Of a DNA stretch of 64,000 nucleotides, positions 7,352 through 14,717 are shown one piece after another. Origin of the DNA: Paludibacterium purpuratum (lineage in GTDB: Bacteria > Pseudomonadota > Gammaproteobacteria > Burkholderiales > Chromobacteriaceae); the NCBI RefSeq assembly GCF_004363805.1, contig NZ_SNZP01000015.1:1-64000 (forward strand), written 5' to 3'. Under the pieces are notes generated by a model. The model was not told where the DNA came from. It saw nothing but the letters and a program-made list of their open reading frames with translations, and made no database searches. The position numbers were made by a program, and so were the translations under genes. Positions within the stretch are counted from its first letter, which is position 1; every line of letters begins with the position of its first letter.

Positions 7352-8143
7352 TTATTGGATTTTGGCTTTGTTGCGCAGGTCGGTGACCGCTTGTTCGATC
7401 TGCTCTTCTTGCAGCTGGCGCGCGATTTGCGGCTTCAGCTGTTCGAGCGGCGCGGGCTTGGCCGGGCGGGACTCGACCAGCTTGACGACGTGCCAAATGT
7501 TGCCGGACGAGAGGACCGCGACTTGACCTGCCTTGAGGTTCTTCACGGCATCGACCAGTACCGGCGGCATGTTCGCGCTGTTGAGGATGCCCATTTCGCC
7601 GCCGGATTCCTTGGCTGCCGGGTCGATGGAACGGGTCTTGGCGAGCTGTTCGAAGCGGGTGCCAGGCTTCTTCAGGTCGGCGACCACTTTCTTGGCGTCG
7701 GCTTCGCTGCTGACGACGATCTGTTGCAAGTGCATGTCGGTCGAGCCGTTGACCTTGGCGGCGAAGGCGTCGTAACGGGTTTTGATGGCGGCGTCGTCAA
7801 CCGGATGTTGCTTGACGATGTCGGCGGCCAGGGCTTCTTGCAAGATGCCGTTGGTGGCTTGGGCGACCTGATCCTGCACCTCGGAGGTCTTGTCCAGGCC
7901 GCGGCGCTTGGCTTCCTGCAGCATCAGTTCCTGGTTGATCAGCGAGTTCTTGATCTTTTCGCGCAGCGCCGGGGTGTCCTGGGCCTGGCCGTTGCTGTTC
8001 TTGACGATCTGGGCGATGACCTGGTCGACCTTGCTCTTGTCGATCGAGGTGCCGTTGACGACGGCGATGGATTCGGCCATGGCCAGGCTCGGCAGGCAGA
8101 TGGAAGCGGCAATCAGGAGACTGGCCAGTTTGTTGAGTTTCAT
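7352..8143 (-). CDS. Parvulin-like periplasmic chaperone with degenerate rotamase site
   Basis: 263 residues with a signal peptide (MKLNKLASLLIAASICLPSL...AMA) and the same layout as the neighbouring parvulin, so a tandem duplicate. At the active site the usual HILV is HLQQIVV, the GGDLGW core is SGGEMGILN, and the terminal YGWH becomes GNIWHVVKL. The first rotamase histidine and the aromatic residues of the core are thus missing or shifted. Chaperone function without proline isomerisation is the simplest reading. It lies 26 bp upstream of the intact paralogue and downstream of bolA, in the conserved yciB-yciI-bolA-parvulin order. Confidence 0.85.
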   Translation of the reverse strand: MKLNKLASLLIAASICLPSLAMAESIAVVNGTSIDKSKVDQVIAQIVKNSNGQAQDTPALREKIKNSLINQELMLQEAKRRGLDKTSEVQDQVAQATNGILQEALAADIVKQHPVDDAAIKTRYDAFAAKVNGSTDMHLQQIVVSSEADAKKVVADLKKPGTRFEQLAKTRSIDPAAKESGGEMGILNSANMPPVLVDAVKNLKAGQVAVLSSGNIWHVVKLVESRPAKPAPLEQLKPQIARQLQEEQIEQAVTDLRNKAKIQ

Positions 8144-8163
8144 AGTTACCCCTTGAGTTGAAT

Positions 8164-8430
8164 TCAGGATTCGTCGGGTGCCAGCGCATCGATCGCCAGC
8201 GCATGAATCCGGTTTTGCATCAGATCGCCCAGGGCTTGGTAGACCAGGCGATGCCTTGCCAGGCGGCTTAAGCCGCCGAATTGTTTACAGGTGATGGATA
8301 AACGGTAATGACCGCCGCCTGCGCGTGCGCCGGCATGGCCGGCGTGCAGGGCGCTGTCGTCGCTGATCTGCAGGTGCAGCGGCGAAAGGGTGGCCAGGCG
8401 CTGCTCCATCAGGGCCACGGTGTCGCTCAT
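8164..8430 (-). CDS. bolA: BolA family protein
   Basis: 88 residues starting at 8430 ([20 protein letters not shown]); the longer frame to 8511 lies inside yciI. The BolA fold shows [18 protein letters not shown] followed by F[20 protein letters not shown] and a C-terminal [11 protein letters not shown]. The conserved LxRHRxVYxxL helix and the invariant His near its start are the residues BolA proteins use with monothiol glutaredoxins to bind a [2Fe-2S] cluster. It overlaps the upstream yciI gene by 4 bases (ATGA), so the two are translationally coupled. Confidence 0.9.
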   Translation of the reverse strand: MSDTVALMEQRLATLSPLHLQISDDSALHAGHAGARAGGGHYRLSITCKQFGGLSRLARHRLVYQALGDLMQNRIHALAIDALAPDES

Positions 8431-8729
8431 GCGGGAAACACCTTGCGCCAGGGTTTGATCTCGACCTCCGCATAGACGCCGGCCGCGACATAGGGGTCGG
8501 CGTCGGCCCATTGACGCGCCGCCGCCAAGTCGACGAATTCGGCGACGATCAGGCTGCCGCTGAAGCCGGCGGAACCCGGATCGTTGGCGTCGATGGCCGG
8601 GAAAGGACCGGCGACGATCAGACGTCCCTGGTCTTGCAATGCGGTAAGCCGCGCTAAGTGAGCCGGGCGCACCGCCAAGCGTTGCGCAAGCGAATCGGGT
8701 ACGTCGCGGGCCATGATGGCGTACAGCAT
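8427..8729 (-). CDS. YciI-like protein
   Basis: 100 residues, the normal size of YciI proteins (ferredoxin-like fold, PF03795). The N-terminal MLYAIMARD, the RPAHLARL histidine helix and [11 protein letters not shown] are family landmarks; the His-Asp pair is thought to form the active site. Residues [11 protein letters not shown] and the final EIKPWRKVF are also typical. Biochemical role is poorly known. The position between yciB and bolA is conserved in Neisseria relatives. Confidence 0.9.
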   Translation of the reverse strand: MLYAIMARDVPDSLAQRLAVRPAHLARLTALQDQGRLIVAGPFPAIDANDPGSAGFSGSLIVAEFVDLAAARQWADADPYVAAGVYAEVEIKPWRKVFPA

Positions 8730-8733
8730 AGCT

Positions 8734-9264
8734 TCAATCTTCCTTGATGTAGCGCGACAGGGCCAGGCTCTGTGCGATGGCGAATACCACCAAGAGCCCC
8801 AGCACGCCGAACATTTTGAAGTTGACCCACACGGCTTCGCTGAAGCTGTAGGCGACGAACAGGTTGAGCGCTCCCATCAATAGGAAGAACGTCGACCAGG
8901 CGTAGCTCAGCTTGCGCCAGACGGTTTCCGGCAGTTCGATCTGCTTGCCGACCATGGCGCGGATGCCGTTCTTGCCGAGCATCTGGCCGATCAGCAGGCC
9001 GCCGCCCATGATCCAGTAAAGCGCGGTCGGCTTCCACATGATGAAGTGCTTGTCGTGCAAGAGCAGCGTGGCGCCGCCCAATACGACGATCAGCCCGAAG
9101 CCGACCCATTGCATGGGGTCGACTTTGCGACGGCGCGCAAGCGCCCAGCCGATTTGCAGCGCGGTGGCGACGATTGCGGCGGTGGTTGCCAGGTAGATGT
9201 TGCGGCTAAAGGAATAGGCCGCGAAAAACAGCAGTACCGGGAATAGGTCAGATAAGAATTTCAT
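8734..9264 (-). CDS. yciB: Inner-membrane protein YciB (septation protein A family, IspZ)
   Basis: 176 residues from the ATG at 9264 ([19 protein letters not shown]), the family's typical start and length; the longer frame to 9315 is not needed. Five to six hydrophobic helices are visible, with the family signatures [10 protein letters not shown] and [20 protein letters not shown]. YciB/IspZ takes part in cell-envelope synthesis and division-associated integrity; earlier work called it intracellular septation protein A. It heads the cluster yciB-yciI-bolA-parvulin-parvulin on the minus strand. Confidence 0.93.
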   Translation of the reverse strand: MKFLSDLFPVLLFFAAYSFSRNIYLATTAAIVATALQIGWALARRRKVDPMQWVGFGLIVVLGGATLLLHDKHFIMWKPTALYWIMGGGLLIGQMLGKNGIRAMVGKQIELPETVWRKLSYAWSTFFLLMGALNLFVAYSFSEAVWVNFKMFGVLGLLVVFAIAQSLALSRYIKED

Positions 9265-9370
9265 CGGCGAAGCGGCTATTGATATCCGGTGATTATGGCG
9301 GCAGCCGGCCAGCAATTCAAGCTAGAGCCTGTTTGCGCTCTTCTTGCGGTTGTGGCCGGCTGCCGGGTGC

Positions 9371-10279
9371 TTAGGCGTTCGATTGCTTGACGATGGTCAT
9401 GGCACTGGCGATCAGGCCGCCCAGGTCGGCGACGTTGGCCGGCATGATGACGGTGTTGGTTTCCTTGGCGAGCTGGCCGAACGCGGCGACATATTGTTCG
9501 GCCACCTTGAGGTTGACCGCGGCCATGCCGCCTTCCTTGCCGATGGCCGTGCCGACCCGGGCGAGCGCTTCGGCGGTGGCCTCCGCGACCAGGCGCATGG
9601 CTTCGGCCTGGCCCTGCGCCTGATTGATGGCGGCCTGGCGTCGACCTTCGGATTCCTGGATGGCGGCTTCGCGCGCGCCGGTCGCCAGGTTGATCTGCTC
9701 CATCTTGCGCCCTTCGGATTCGGCGATGCGGGCGCGCTTGCCGCGCTCGGCGGTGATTTGCGCCTGCATGGCGTGCAGAATTTCCTGCGGCGGCACCAAG
9801 TCCTTGATCTCGTAGCGCAATACCTTGACGCCCCAACTGGTGGCCGCCTCGTCCAGCGCGGCGACCACGGCGCTGTTGATTTCGTCGCGCTCTTCGAATG
9901 TCTTATCGAGCTCCATCTTGCCGACGACCGAGCGCAACGTGGTTTGCGCCAGTTGCGAGATCGCCAGGACGTAGTCGCTGGAACCGTAGGAGGCGCGCTG
10001 CGGGTCGGTGACCTGGAAGTACAAGATGCCGTCCACCTTCAATTGCGTATTGTCGCGCGTGATGCAGATCTGGCTCGGTACGTCGAGCGGGATTTCCTTC
10101 AGGCTGTGGCGATAGGCGATGCGGTCGACAAAGGGCACGATGATGTTGAGGCCCGGGGCCAGCACGCCGTGGAAGCGGCCCATACGCTCGAGAATGAAGG
10201 CGTGCTGCTGTGGAACGACGCGTACCGACTGCAGGACGAATAGTAAAACCACGATGAAGAGTGCAATGGCGAATTCCAT
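9371..10279 (-). CDS. qmcA: SPFH/stomatin-like membrane protein (QmcA family)
   Basis: 302 residues. One N-terminal transmembrane segment (residues 3-20) is followed by a prohibitin/SPFH domain beginning VVPQQHAFILERMGRFH and including GLNIIVPFVDRIAYRHSLKE. A long Ala/Glu-rich coiled coil follows (KRARIAESEGRKMEQINLA onward). Such proteins form oligomeric cages in the inner membrane, often associated with FtsH or with membrane quality control. The gene lies 4 bp downstream of an NfeD-like gene on the same strand, the classic stomatin-NfeD operon. Confidence 0.92.
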   Translation of the reverse strand: MEFAIALFIVVLLFVLQSVRVVPQQHAFILERMGRFHGVLAPGLNIIVPFVDRIAYRHSLKEIPLDVPSQICITRDNTQLKVDGILYFQVTDPQRASYGSSDYVLAISQLAQTTLRSVVGKMELDKTFEERDEINSAVVAALDEAATSWGVKVLRYEIKDLVPPQEILHAMQAQITAERGKRARIAESEGRKMEQINLATGAREAAIQESEGRRQAAINQAQGQAEAMRLVAEATAEALARVGTAIGKEGGMAAVNLKVAEQYVAAFGQLAKETNTVIMPANVADLGGLIASAMTIVKQSNA

Positions 10280-10283
10280 GTCG

Positions 10284-10742
10284 TTATGGGCTCTCTGTAG
10301 GGTGAAGGGATACGTAAAGCAAGTTGCCGTCGCGGCTGACGATCTGGCCGATCTGGCCGGCGGTCGGCGTCGGCTGGACGAGGTGCGCGTCCCAGGCGGC
10401 GCCGCGATAGGACACGCGAGCGCTGGCGGGGTCGGCCGGGTCGATCGAGAGGATGCGTACCGATTGGCCGATGTCGGGATCGTCCTGCGTGCGGTCGCGC
10501 GGCTTGGGTTGTCGACGTTTCCAGGCGGAAACGGCCGCGAAGGCGATCACCCCGGCCAGGCTTGCGGCAAGAAAAGGGGTCGAGCGGGATGGGCTGAAAA
10601 GCGCGTCGATGCCGCCGGCGGCCAGTGCGATGGCGAAGACCAACAGGTACAGCGTACCCGTGAGAAATTCCGTCGCCAAGGCTATCAGCGCCAAAACCAG
10701 CCAGGGCGTCGCGGCGGCATCGAGCAATGTGTTGATGGGCAT
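10284..10742 (-). CDS. NfeD-like membrane protein
   Basis: 152 residues. Two or three hydrophobic helices fill the first 75 residues (PWLVLALIALATEFLTGTLY and a second pair). A C-terminal OB-fold-like segment follows, with VSYRGAAWDAHLVQPTPTAG and GQIVSRDGNLLYVSLH, as in NfeD short forms that lack the serine-protease domain. It partners the SPFH protein encoded immediately downstream. The joint operon suggests a membrane-protein quality-control or lipid-domain role; no direct evidence is in the sequence. Confidence 0.88.
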   Translation of the reverse strand: MPINTLLDAAATPWLVLALIALATEFLTGTLYLLVFAIALAAGGIDALFSPSRSTPFLAASLAGVIAFAAVSAWKRRQPKPRDRTQDDPDIGQSVRILSIDPADPASARVSYRGAAWDAHLVQPTPTAGQIGQIVSRDGNLLYVSLHPTESP

Positions 10743-10787
10743 TATTGTCTTGATGGCAAAAGTGCGGTCACTGGCGCCGCGGCGCTT

Positions 10788-10916
10788 TCAGAAGCGGTTG
10801 AGATCGGGGATGACGTGGGATAGCCGTTCTTCCCATTCGTCGTCAAGCCAGACATGCTCTTCCACTAGCGCCAGCAGTGCCCCCAACGCGACGAGTCCAA
10901 TGAGCAGAATGATCAT
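10788..10916 (-). CDS. Membrane microprotein (42 aa)
   Basis: A 42-codon frame starting at ATG 10916 with an excellent AAAGGAG Shine-Dalgarno seven bases upstream. The product starts MIILLIGLVALGALLALVEE, a single transmembrane helix of about 17 residues. An acidic, Trp-containing tail (VWLDDEWEERLSHVIPDLNRF) follows. The longer frame to 11246 runs across the parA start and is not credible. It lies 45 bp upstream of nfeD on the same strand, so it could be the first gene of a microprotein-nfeD-qmcA operon. No family recognised; topology is predicted N-out/C-in or the reverse with equal weight. Confidence 0.6.
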   Translation of the reverse strand: MIILLIGLVALGALLALVEEHVWLDDEWEERLSHVIPDLNRF

Positions 10917-11110
10917 TTTTTTCTCCTTTGTTTTCAGGTGGATACCTGATTTAAGCTTAGGAGTCTGCTTGTGGAACGAGTCGGTTTTTTTATCTGAAGT
11001 AAACGGCCTCAGTATAGACGCATGGCTGGCTGGGCGGAAAGTAATGTGACATCGGGGCAAACCGCCCAGAAAAGTCATGCCTCTGGTATAGTGGACTGCA
11101 AGGAGGGGAA

Positions 11111-11764
11111 ATGGTTCGATCGATATTGGTGGCCAATCCCAAGGGCGGGAGCGGCAAGTCGACGTTGGCGACCAATTTGGCCGGGTTTTACGCCAGCGCC
11201 GGTCGCCGGGTGATGTTGGGCGACGTGGATCGACAGCAGTCTTCATTGCGCTGGCTAGCGGGCCGCGCCGACGATCTGCCGGCGATCCAGGGCTGGGAAG
11301 TGGTGCCGGGCGAGCCGGCGCGTCCGCCGCGGGGCACGCAGGTGATGGTGCTCGATAGTGCGGCCGGGCTGCATGGCAAAAAACTGACGGCGCTATTGCG
11401 CCGGGTGGATCGCGTGCTGGTGCCGATTCAGCCGTCGCCGTTCGATATGTGGGCGACGGAAGACTTCTTTCAGCAGATTCTGGCCGAAAAGGCGTTGCGC
11501 AAGAGCCGGGTGTTCATGGGAGTGGTCGGTATGCGCGTCGACCCGCGCACACGTTCGGCCAAGGAGCTGGAGCAGTTTCTCGCCAGTCACGATATTCCGG
11601 TGCTGGGCTGGTTGCGCGATACCCAACTGTATGTGCAAGTGGCCGCCGGCGGTTTGAGTCTGTTCGATCTGCCGTCTAGTCGCAGCGCGCGCGATCGCGA
11701 AGCCTGGGCGCCGATCCTCGACTGGCTCGGCCAAAGCGGCAGCGATGATTGGTGCGATAAATAG
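11111..11764 (+). CDS. ParA/MinD-family P-loop ATPase
   Basis: 217 residues with a strong AAGGAGGGG Shine-Dalgarno at 11099-11107. The deviant Walker A motif is NPKGGSGKSTLATNLA (residues 9-24) with the signature lysine. Switch I is DVDRQQSSLRWL, and Walker B-like VMVLDSAAGLHG follows; the usual DTP/DxA Asp is present. It is shorter than plasmid ParA and has no N-terminal HTH, resembling orphan chromosomal ParA-like proteins that position large complexes. No parB or parS-like gene is adjacent. Its cargo is unknown. Confidence 0.88.
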   Translation: MVRSILVANPKGGSGKSTLATNLAGFYASAGRRVMLGDVDRQQSSLRWLAGRADDLPAIQGWEVVPGEPARPPRGTQVMVLDSAAGLHGKKLTALLRRVDRVLVPIQPSPFDMWATEDFFQQILAEKALRKSRVFMGVVGMRVDPRTRSAKELEQFLASHDIPVLGWLRDTQLYVQVAAGGLSLFDLPSSRSARDREAWAPILDWLGQSGSDDWCDK

Positions 11765-11830
11765 CCGGGCGTCGGATGTTGTTTTTTTTGCCGGCGCGGT
11801 CTACTAAGATGAAGGATGGTAAAAAATATC

Positions 11831-11859
11831 TTGACGTTGAGGTTTGTCGCACGTACATT
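11831..11859 (+). promoter_or_regulatory. Near-consensus sigma70 promoter upstream of guaC-like gene
   Basis: TTGACG at 11831-11836 and TACATT at 11854-11859 are separated by exactly 17 bp. A start near 11866 would give a leader of about 115 nt for the guaC-like gene, or a small RNA of about 75 nt ending at the terminator at 11914-11939. Confidence 0.6.
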
Positions 11860-11890
11860 CGCTTCGTAATTGCGTGTGCGACCGACAAAC
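11842..11890 (+). repeat. Inverted repeat in the parA-guaC intergenic region
   Basis: GTTTGTCGCAC (11842-11852) pairs with GTGCGA (11876-11881) plus CAAAC (11886-11890), an 11-bp stem with a 4-nt bulge spanning the promoter's -10. It could fold in RNA reading through from parA or serve as a DNA operator. Confidence 0.45.
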
Positions 11891-11913
11891 GGAAGCGCAG
11901 GGCAAGCTGCAAC

Positions 11914-11939
11914 AAGGGAGCCATGACGGCTCCCTTTTT
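11914..11939 (+). terminator. Intrinsic terminator within the guaC leader
   Basis: AAGGGAGCC, loop ATGAC, GGCTCCCTT followed by TTT and then GTTT. It is a canonical Rho-independent terminator located 42 bases before the guaC-like start codon. It could end parA or a small RNA, or act as an attenuator. Confidence 0.75.
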
Positions 11940-11980
11940 GTTTGGGGCCCTCACTTTTTCCAATCCCGAAACGGACGAAC

Positions 11981-12928
11981 ATGAACACCGAACTGAATTA
12001 CGCCGATATCTACCTGGTACCGAAGAAAACCGTGGTGGACAGCCGCAAGGAGTGTGATACCTCCGTGCAGTTGGGTAACCACCGCTTTGTCATGCCGCTT
12101 TACGCGTCGAACATGAAGAGCGTGGTCGATGCCGATACCTGCGAGTACTTCGCACGTCAAGGCTGGTTCTACACCATGCATCGCTTCAACGTCGACGTGG
12201 TGCGTTTCGTGGCCGATATGCAGGCCAAGGGGTTGTTCGCCTCGATCAGCGCCGGGGTTAACGAGGACACCGTGGTACAGCTGAACGAGCTGAAGGCCGC
12301 CGGTCTCACGCCCGACTACATCACCATGGACGTCGCCAATGCCTGGTGCGTCAAAGCCGAGCGCATGATCAAGGTGATCAAGGACATGTTCCCGGAAAGC
12401 TTCCTGATCGGCGGCAACATCGCCACCGCCGAGGCGGCGCGCGACCTCGAGGTGTGGGGTTGCGATGCGATCAAGGCGGGCATTGCCGGCGGTCGCGTGT
12501 GCATTACCAAGAACAAGACCGGCTTCCATCGTCCGATGGTTTCGACGACGCTGGATTGCGCGCATGCCGTCAAGGTGCCGGTCATCGCCGACGGTGGCGT
12601 GGTTGAGCACGGCGACGTGGCCAAAGCCATTGCTTGCGGCGCCACCATGGTCATGGCGGGTTCGCTGTTCGCCGGTTACGACGAGTCGGCCGGGAACATC
12701 GTCGAAATTAGCGGCAAGCACTACAAGGAATACTTCGGCAGCGCCTCGCAGTACAACAAGGGTGCCTACGTCAACGTCGAAGGCAAGAAGATCCTGGTCG
12801 AGTACAAGGGCAGTATGAAGAAGTTGTTGATCGAACTGATGGAAGATCTGCAATCGTCGGTCAGCTATGCCGGCGGCCGCGATTTGAACGCGTTGCGCGA
12901 TGTGGAACGCATCGTCGTAAATCGCTGA
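11981..12928 (+). CDS. guaC: GMP reductase-like protein (IMPDH/GMPR family)
   Basis: 315 residues from ATG 11981 (MNTELNYADIYLVPKK). The closest match from memory is Bacillus-type GuaC, about 326 residues: shared landmarks are SRKECDTSVQLGNH, FYTMHRFN, VCITKNKTGF with catalytic Cys174, VIADGGVVEHGDVAKAI, MAGSLFAG and SSVSYAGG. GMP reductase converts GMP to IMP with NADPH and ammonia release. The usual phosphate-loop GIGPG is GIAGG here (167-171), the PANM segment is ASNM (42-45), and the DIAHG segment is DVANAW (117-122). Substrate specificity may therefore differ. A structured leader with an intrinsic terminator precedes it; a hairpin follows. Confidence 0.8.
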   Translation: MNTELNYADIYLVPKKTVVDSRKECDTSVQLGNHRFVMPLYASNMKSVVDADTCEYFARQGWFYTMHRFNVDVVRFVADMQAKGLFASISAGVNEDTVVQLNELKAAGLTPDYITMDVANAWCVKAERMIKVIKDMFPESFLIGGNIATAEAARDLEVWGCDAIKAGIAGGRVCITKNKTGFHRPMVSTTLDCAHAVKVPVIADGGVVEHGDVAKAIACGATMVMAGSLFAGYDESAGNIVEISGKHYKEYFGSASQYNKGAYVNVEGKKILVEYKGSMKKLLIELMEDLQSSVSYAGGRDLNALRDVERIVVNR

Positions 12929-12948
12929 CGCGTTCCACCCGCCCAGGA

Positions 12949-12973
12949 CGGGAAGCCGAGGTGGGGCTTCCCG
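12949..12973. terminator. Hairpin between convergent guaC-like and msrC genes
   Basis: CGGGAAGCC/GGCTTCCCG 9-bp perfect stem with a 7-nt loop in the 49-bp gap between convergent genes. No strong T-tract, but its position supports a shared terminator. Confidence 0.55.
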
Positions 12974-12977
12974 ACTG

Positions 12978-13466
12978 TCAGTCGAACAGCGGCGCGATCA
13001 GCGCCGCTAGTTTTTCCAGATATTCCGCATCCACCGAATCGAAGGCGTACAGCTGTTCGCTGTCGATATCCAGTACGCCGGTCACCGTGCCGCTTGTGTC
13101 GATGAGCGGCACGACAATTTCCGACCTCGACGCCGACGAACAGGCGATATGTCCCGGAAAGGCATCGACGTCCGGTACGACAAGCGTTTTCGCTTGTGCC
13201 CAGGCACTGCCGCACACCCCCTTGCCGTGCGCGATGCGCGTGCAGGCCAGCGGGCCCTGGAACGGGCCCAGCACCAGTTGATCGTTCTTGACCAGGTAGA
13301 AGCCTGCCCACAACCAGTCGAAGCTCATTTTCAGCATGGCCGCCAGGTTGGCCAGGCCGGCGATTAGGTCGGTTTCTCCTGCGAGCAGCGCCTCGGCTTG
13401 CGGTATGAGGGTCTGGTAGCGCTCGGCCTTGTCGGCGTCGGGACGGACGGTCAGGGTTTCTGCCAT
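12978..13466 (-). CDS. msrC: Free methionine-(R)-sulfoxide reductase (GAF-domain fRMsr)
   Basis: 162 residues forming a single GAF domain. Three cysteines, C75 (PLACTRI), C85 (GKGVCGSAW) and C109 (HIACSSAS), have exactly the 10- and 24-residue spacing of the E. coli enzyme's C84/C94/C118. The landmark DWLWAGFYLVK segment and LGPFQGP are also present. The enzyme reduces free Met-R-sulfoxide in the cytosol using thioredoxin. It is monocistronic, convergent with the GMP-reductase-like gene. Confidence 0.93.
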   Translation of the reverse strand: MAETLTVRPDADKAERYQTLIPQAEALLAGETDLIAGLANLAAMLKMSFDWLWAGFYLVKNDQLVLGPFQGPLACTRIAHGKGVCGSAWAQAKTLVVPDVDAFPGHIACSSASRSEIVVPLIDTSGTVTGVLDIDSEQLYAFDSVDAEYLEKLAALIAPLFD

Positions 13467-13545
13467 GGTGTCATACTCGAATTGAACGGGCTAAGATGAT
13501 AGCGCGAGCGATGATTTTCGTCTTGCTAACCGCCTATTTTCCGTA

Positions 13546-13576
13546 AATGACAGGAATAACTGGAATGACAGGAATA
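13546..13576 (+). repeat. Two 13-bp direct repeats before the GbsR-type gene
   Basis: AATGACAGGAATA occurs at 13546-13558 and again at 13564-13576, 18 bp apart, the second ending on the start codon of the downstream regulator. It may be an operator for autoregulation or a duplicated ribosome-binding region. Confidence 0.5.
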
Positions 13577-14121
13577 TGAAGAATCTGTCGCCGCTGGCCG
13601 AGCGTTTCGTGCTGCACGCCGGTGAAATGGGCCGTCACTGGGGCATGAGCCGGACGACAGGCCAGATCTATGCCTTGCTATATCTGTCGGCCCAGCCGCT
13701 CAATGCCGACGATATCGTCGATTCCCTCGGCATGTCGCGCTCCAATGTCGGTGCCGGGCTCAAGGCGCTGGCGTCGTGGCGCTTGATCGAACAGGCGCCT
13801 CAGCCGGGCGATCGACGCGAGTTCTTCATGACGCCCGACGACAGCTGGGAGGTCTTGCGGCGCTTCGTGGTGGAAAAGCGCCGCCGCGAGGTCGAGCCGA
13901 CCCTGCTGTTGCTGCGTGAAGTCTTGCATCGCGAGGCGCTGCAGGAAGATGAGCGACAGGATCAGGCCCGGTTGCGCGCACTCTACGATCTGCTCGATTT
14001 GGTCAATAGTTGGTTCGACGATGTGCAGAAGCTGTCGCCGCAGACTCTGGAGCGTCTGATGCGGCTCGGCTCGCGCGTGGCGCGCGTGCTGGATGCCTTG
14101 CCGCCGGGGCGGCGCGAATAG
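13576..14121 (+). CDS. GbsR/MarR-type transcriptional regulator
   Basis: 181 residues; the start overlaps the second direct repeat and uses AGGA at 13570-13573. The winged HTH is RTTGQIYALLYLSAQPLNAD, then IVDSLGMSRSNVGAGLKALASWRLIEQ, followed by a DRREFFMTPDD wing. The DSLGMSRSNVGAGLKAL recognition region is characteristic of the GbsR subgroup, which controls choline-glycine betaine genes in Bacillus but has varied targets elsewhere. The C-terminal half is long and helical, with Arg/Glu-rich stretches for dimerisation. No obvious target operon is adjacent; the next genes are a convergent GNAT and a SemiSWEET. Confidence 0.85.
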   Translation: MKNLSPLAERFVLHAGEMGRHWGMSRTTGQIYALLYLSAQPLNADDIVDSLGMSRSNVGAGLKALASWRLIEQAPQPGDRREFFMTPDDSWEVLRRFVVEKRRREVEPTLLLLREVLHREALQEDERQDQARLRALYDLLDLVNSWFDDVQKLSPQTLERLMRLGSRVARVLDALPPGRRE

Positions 14122-14156
14122 CGCGATGCATCGGTCGGCAGGTCCCGGTGTTTCAT

Positions 14157-14663
14157 TCAGCCCGGTATCAGGTGCTTGTACATGACGAAGGCGTCGACAT
14201 AGCCCAAGGTGGGGTGTTTGAAAGCATCGGGTAACGTGCCGACGATCAAAAAGCCAAGTTTGCGCCAAAGGCGCACGGCTTGCGCATTGGTGGAAACGAC
14301 CAGGTTGAACTGCATGGCGCGGAAACCCATCGCAACGGCCATGTCTTGCGAATGCAGGCACATTGCCGAGGCGGCGCCCAGCCCCCTCGCGTTTGGGCTG
14401 ACGACATAACCGCAATTGCCGACATGGTTGCCCTGGCCGGGCTGGTTGGCTTTCAGGAAGTAAGTGCCGATCATTTCGCCTTGTGCGTCGAAGCAGACGA
14501 ATGTCTTGGCCGGCGTCTCCATCCAGAACTGCCTGGCCTGTTCGGACGTGATGTCCTGGGGGAGGCTATAGGTTTCGCCCGCGCGAAATGTCGGTTCGAG
14601 AATGGTCCAAATGGTCGGCCAGTCCCCAGAAGTTGCCTCTTTAATCGATATGGTGTCGTTCAT
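14157..14663 (-). CDS. GNAT-family N-acetyltransferase
   Basis: 168 residues with the standard GNAT fold. Motif A is CGYVVSPNARGLGAASAMC (acetyl-CoA pyrophosphate loop with R/Q-G-x-G/A as RGLGAA). Motif B is FNLVVSTNAQAVRLWRKLGF, and the tail is VGTLPDAFKHPTLGYVDAFVMYK. This is the common L-amino-acid or PhnO-like GNAT arrangement; substrate cannot be predicted. Transcribed toward the GbsR-type gene, and separated from the SemiSWEET gene on the same strand by 54 bp. Confidence 0.85.
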   Translation of the reverse strand: MNDTISIKEATSGDWPTIWTILEPTFRAGETYSLPQDITSEQARQFWMETPAKTFVCFDAQGEMIGTYFLKANQPGQGNHVGNCGYVVSPNARGLGAASAMCLHSQDMAVAMGFRAMQFNLVVSTNAQAVRLWRKLGFLIVGTLPDAFKHPTLGYVDAFVMYKHLIPG

Positions 14664-14717
14664 GTGCGAGTACCTATTGATCGCCGGTTGAGGTCGATGG
14701 CGCTGATGATTCGTTCG

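Noticed and set aside
11923-12057. Leader peptide starting at the ATG in the terminator loop before guaC
   Set aside because: The start codon sits in the hairpin loop only 2 bases after the possible SD, and the frame overlaps guaC out of phase; no control-codon run is present.
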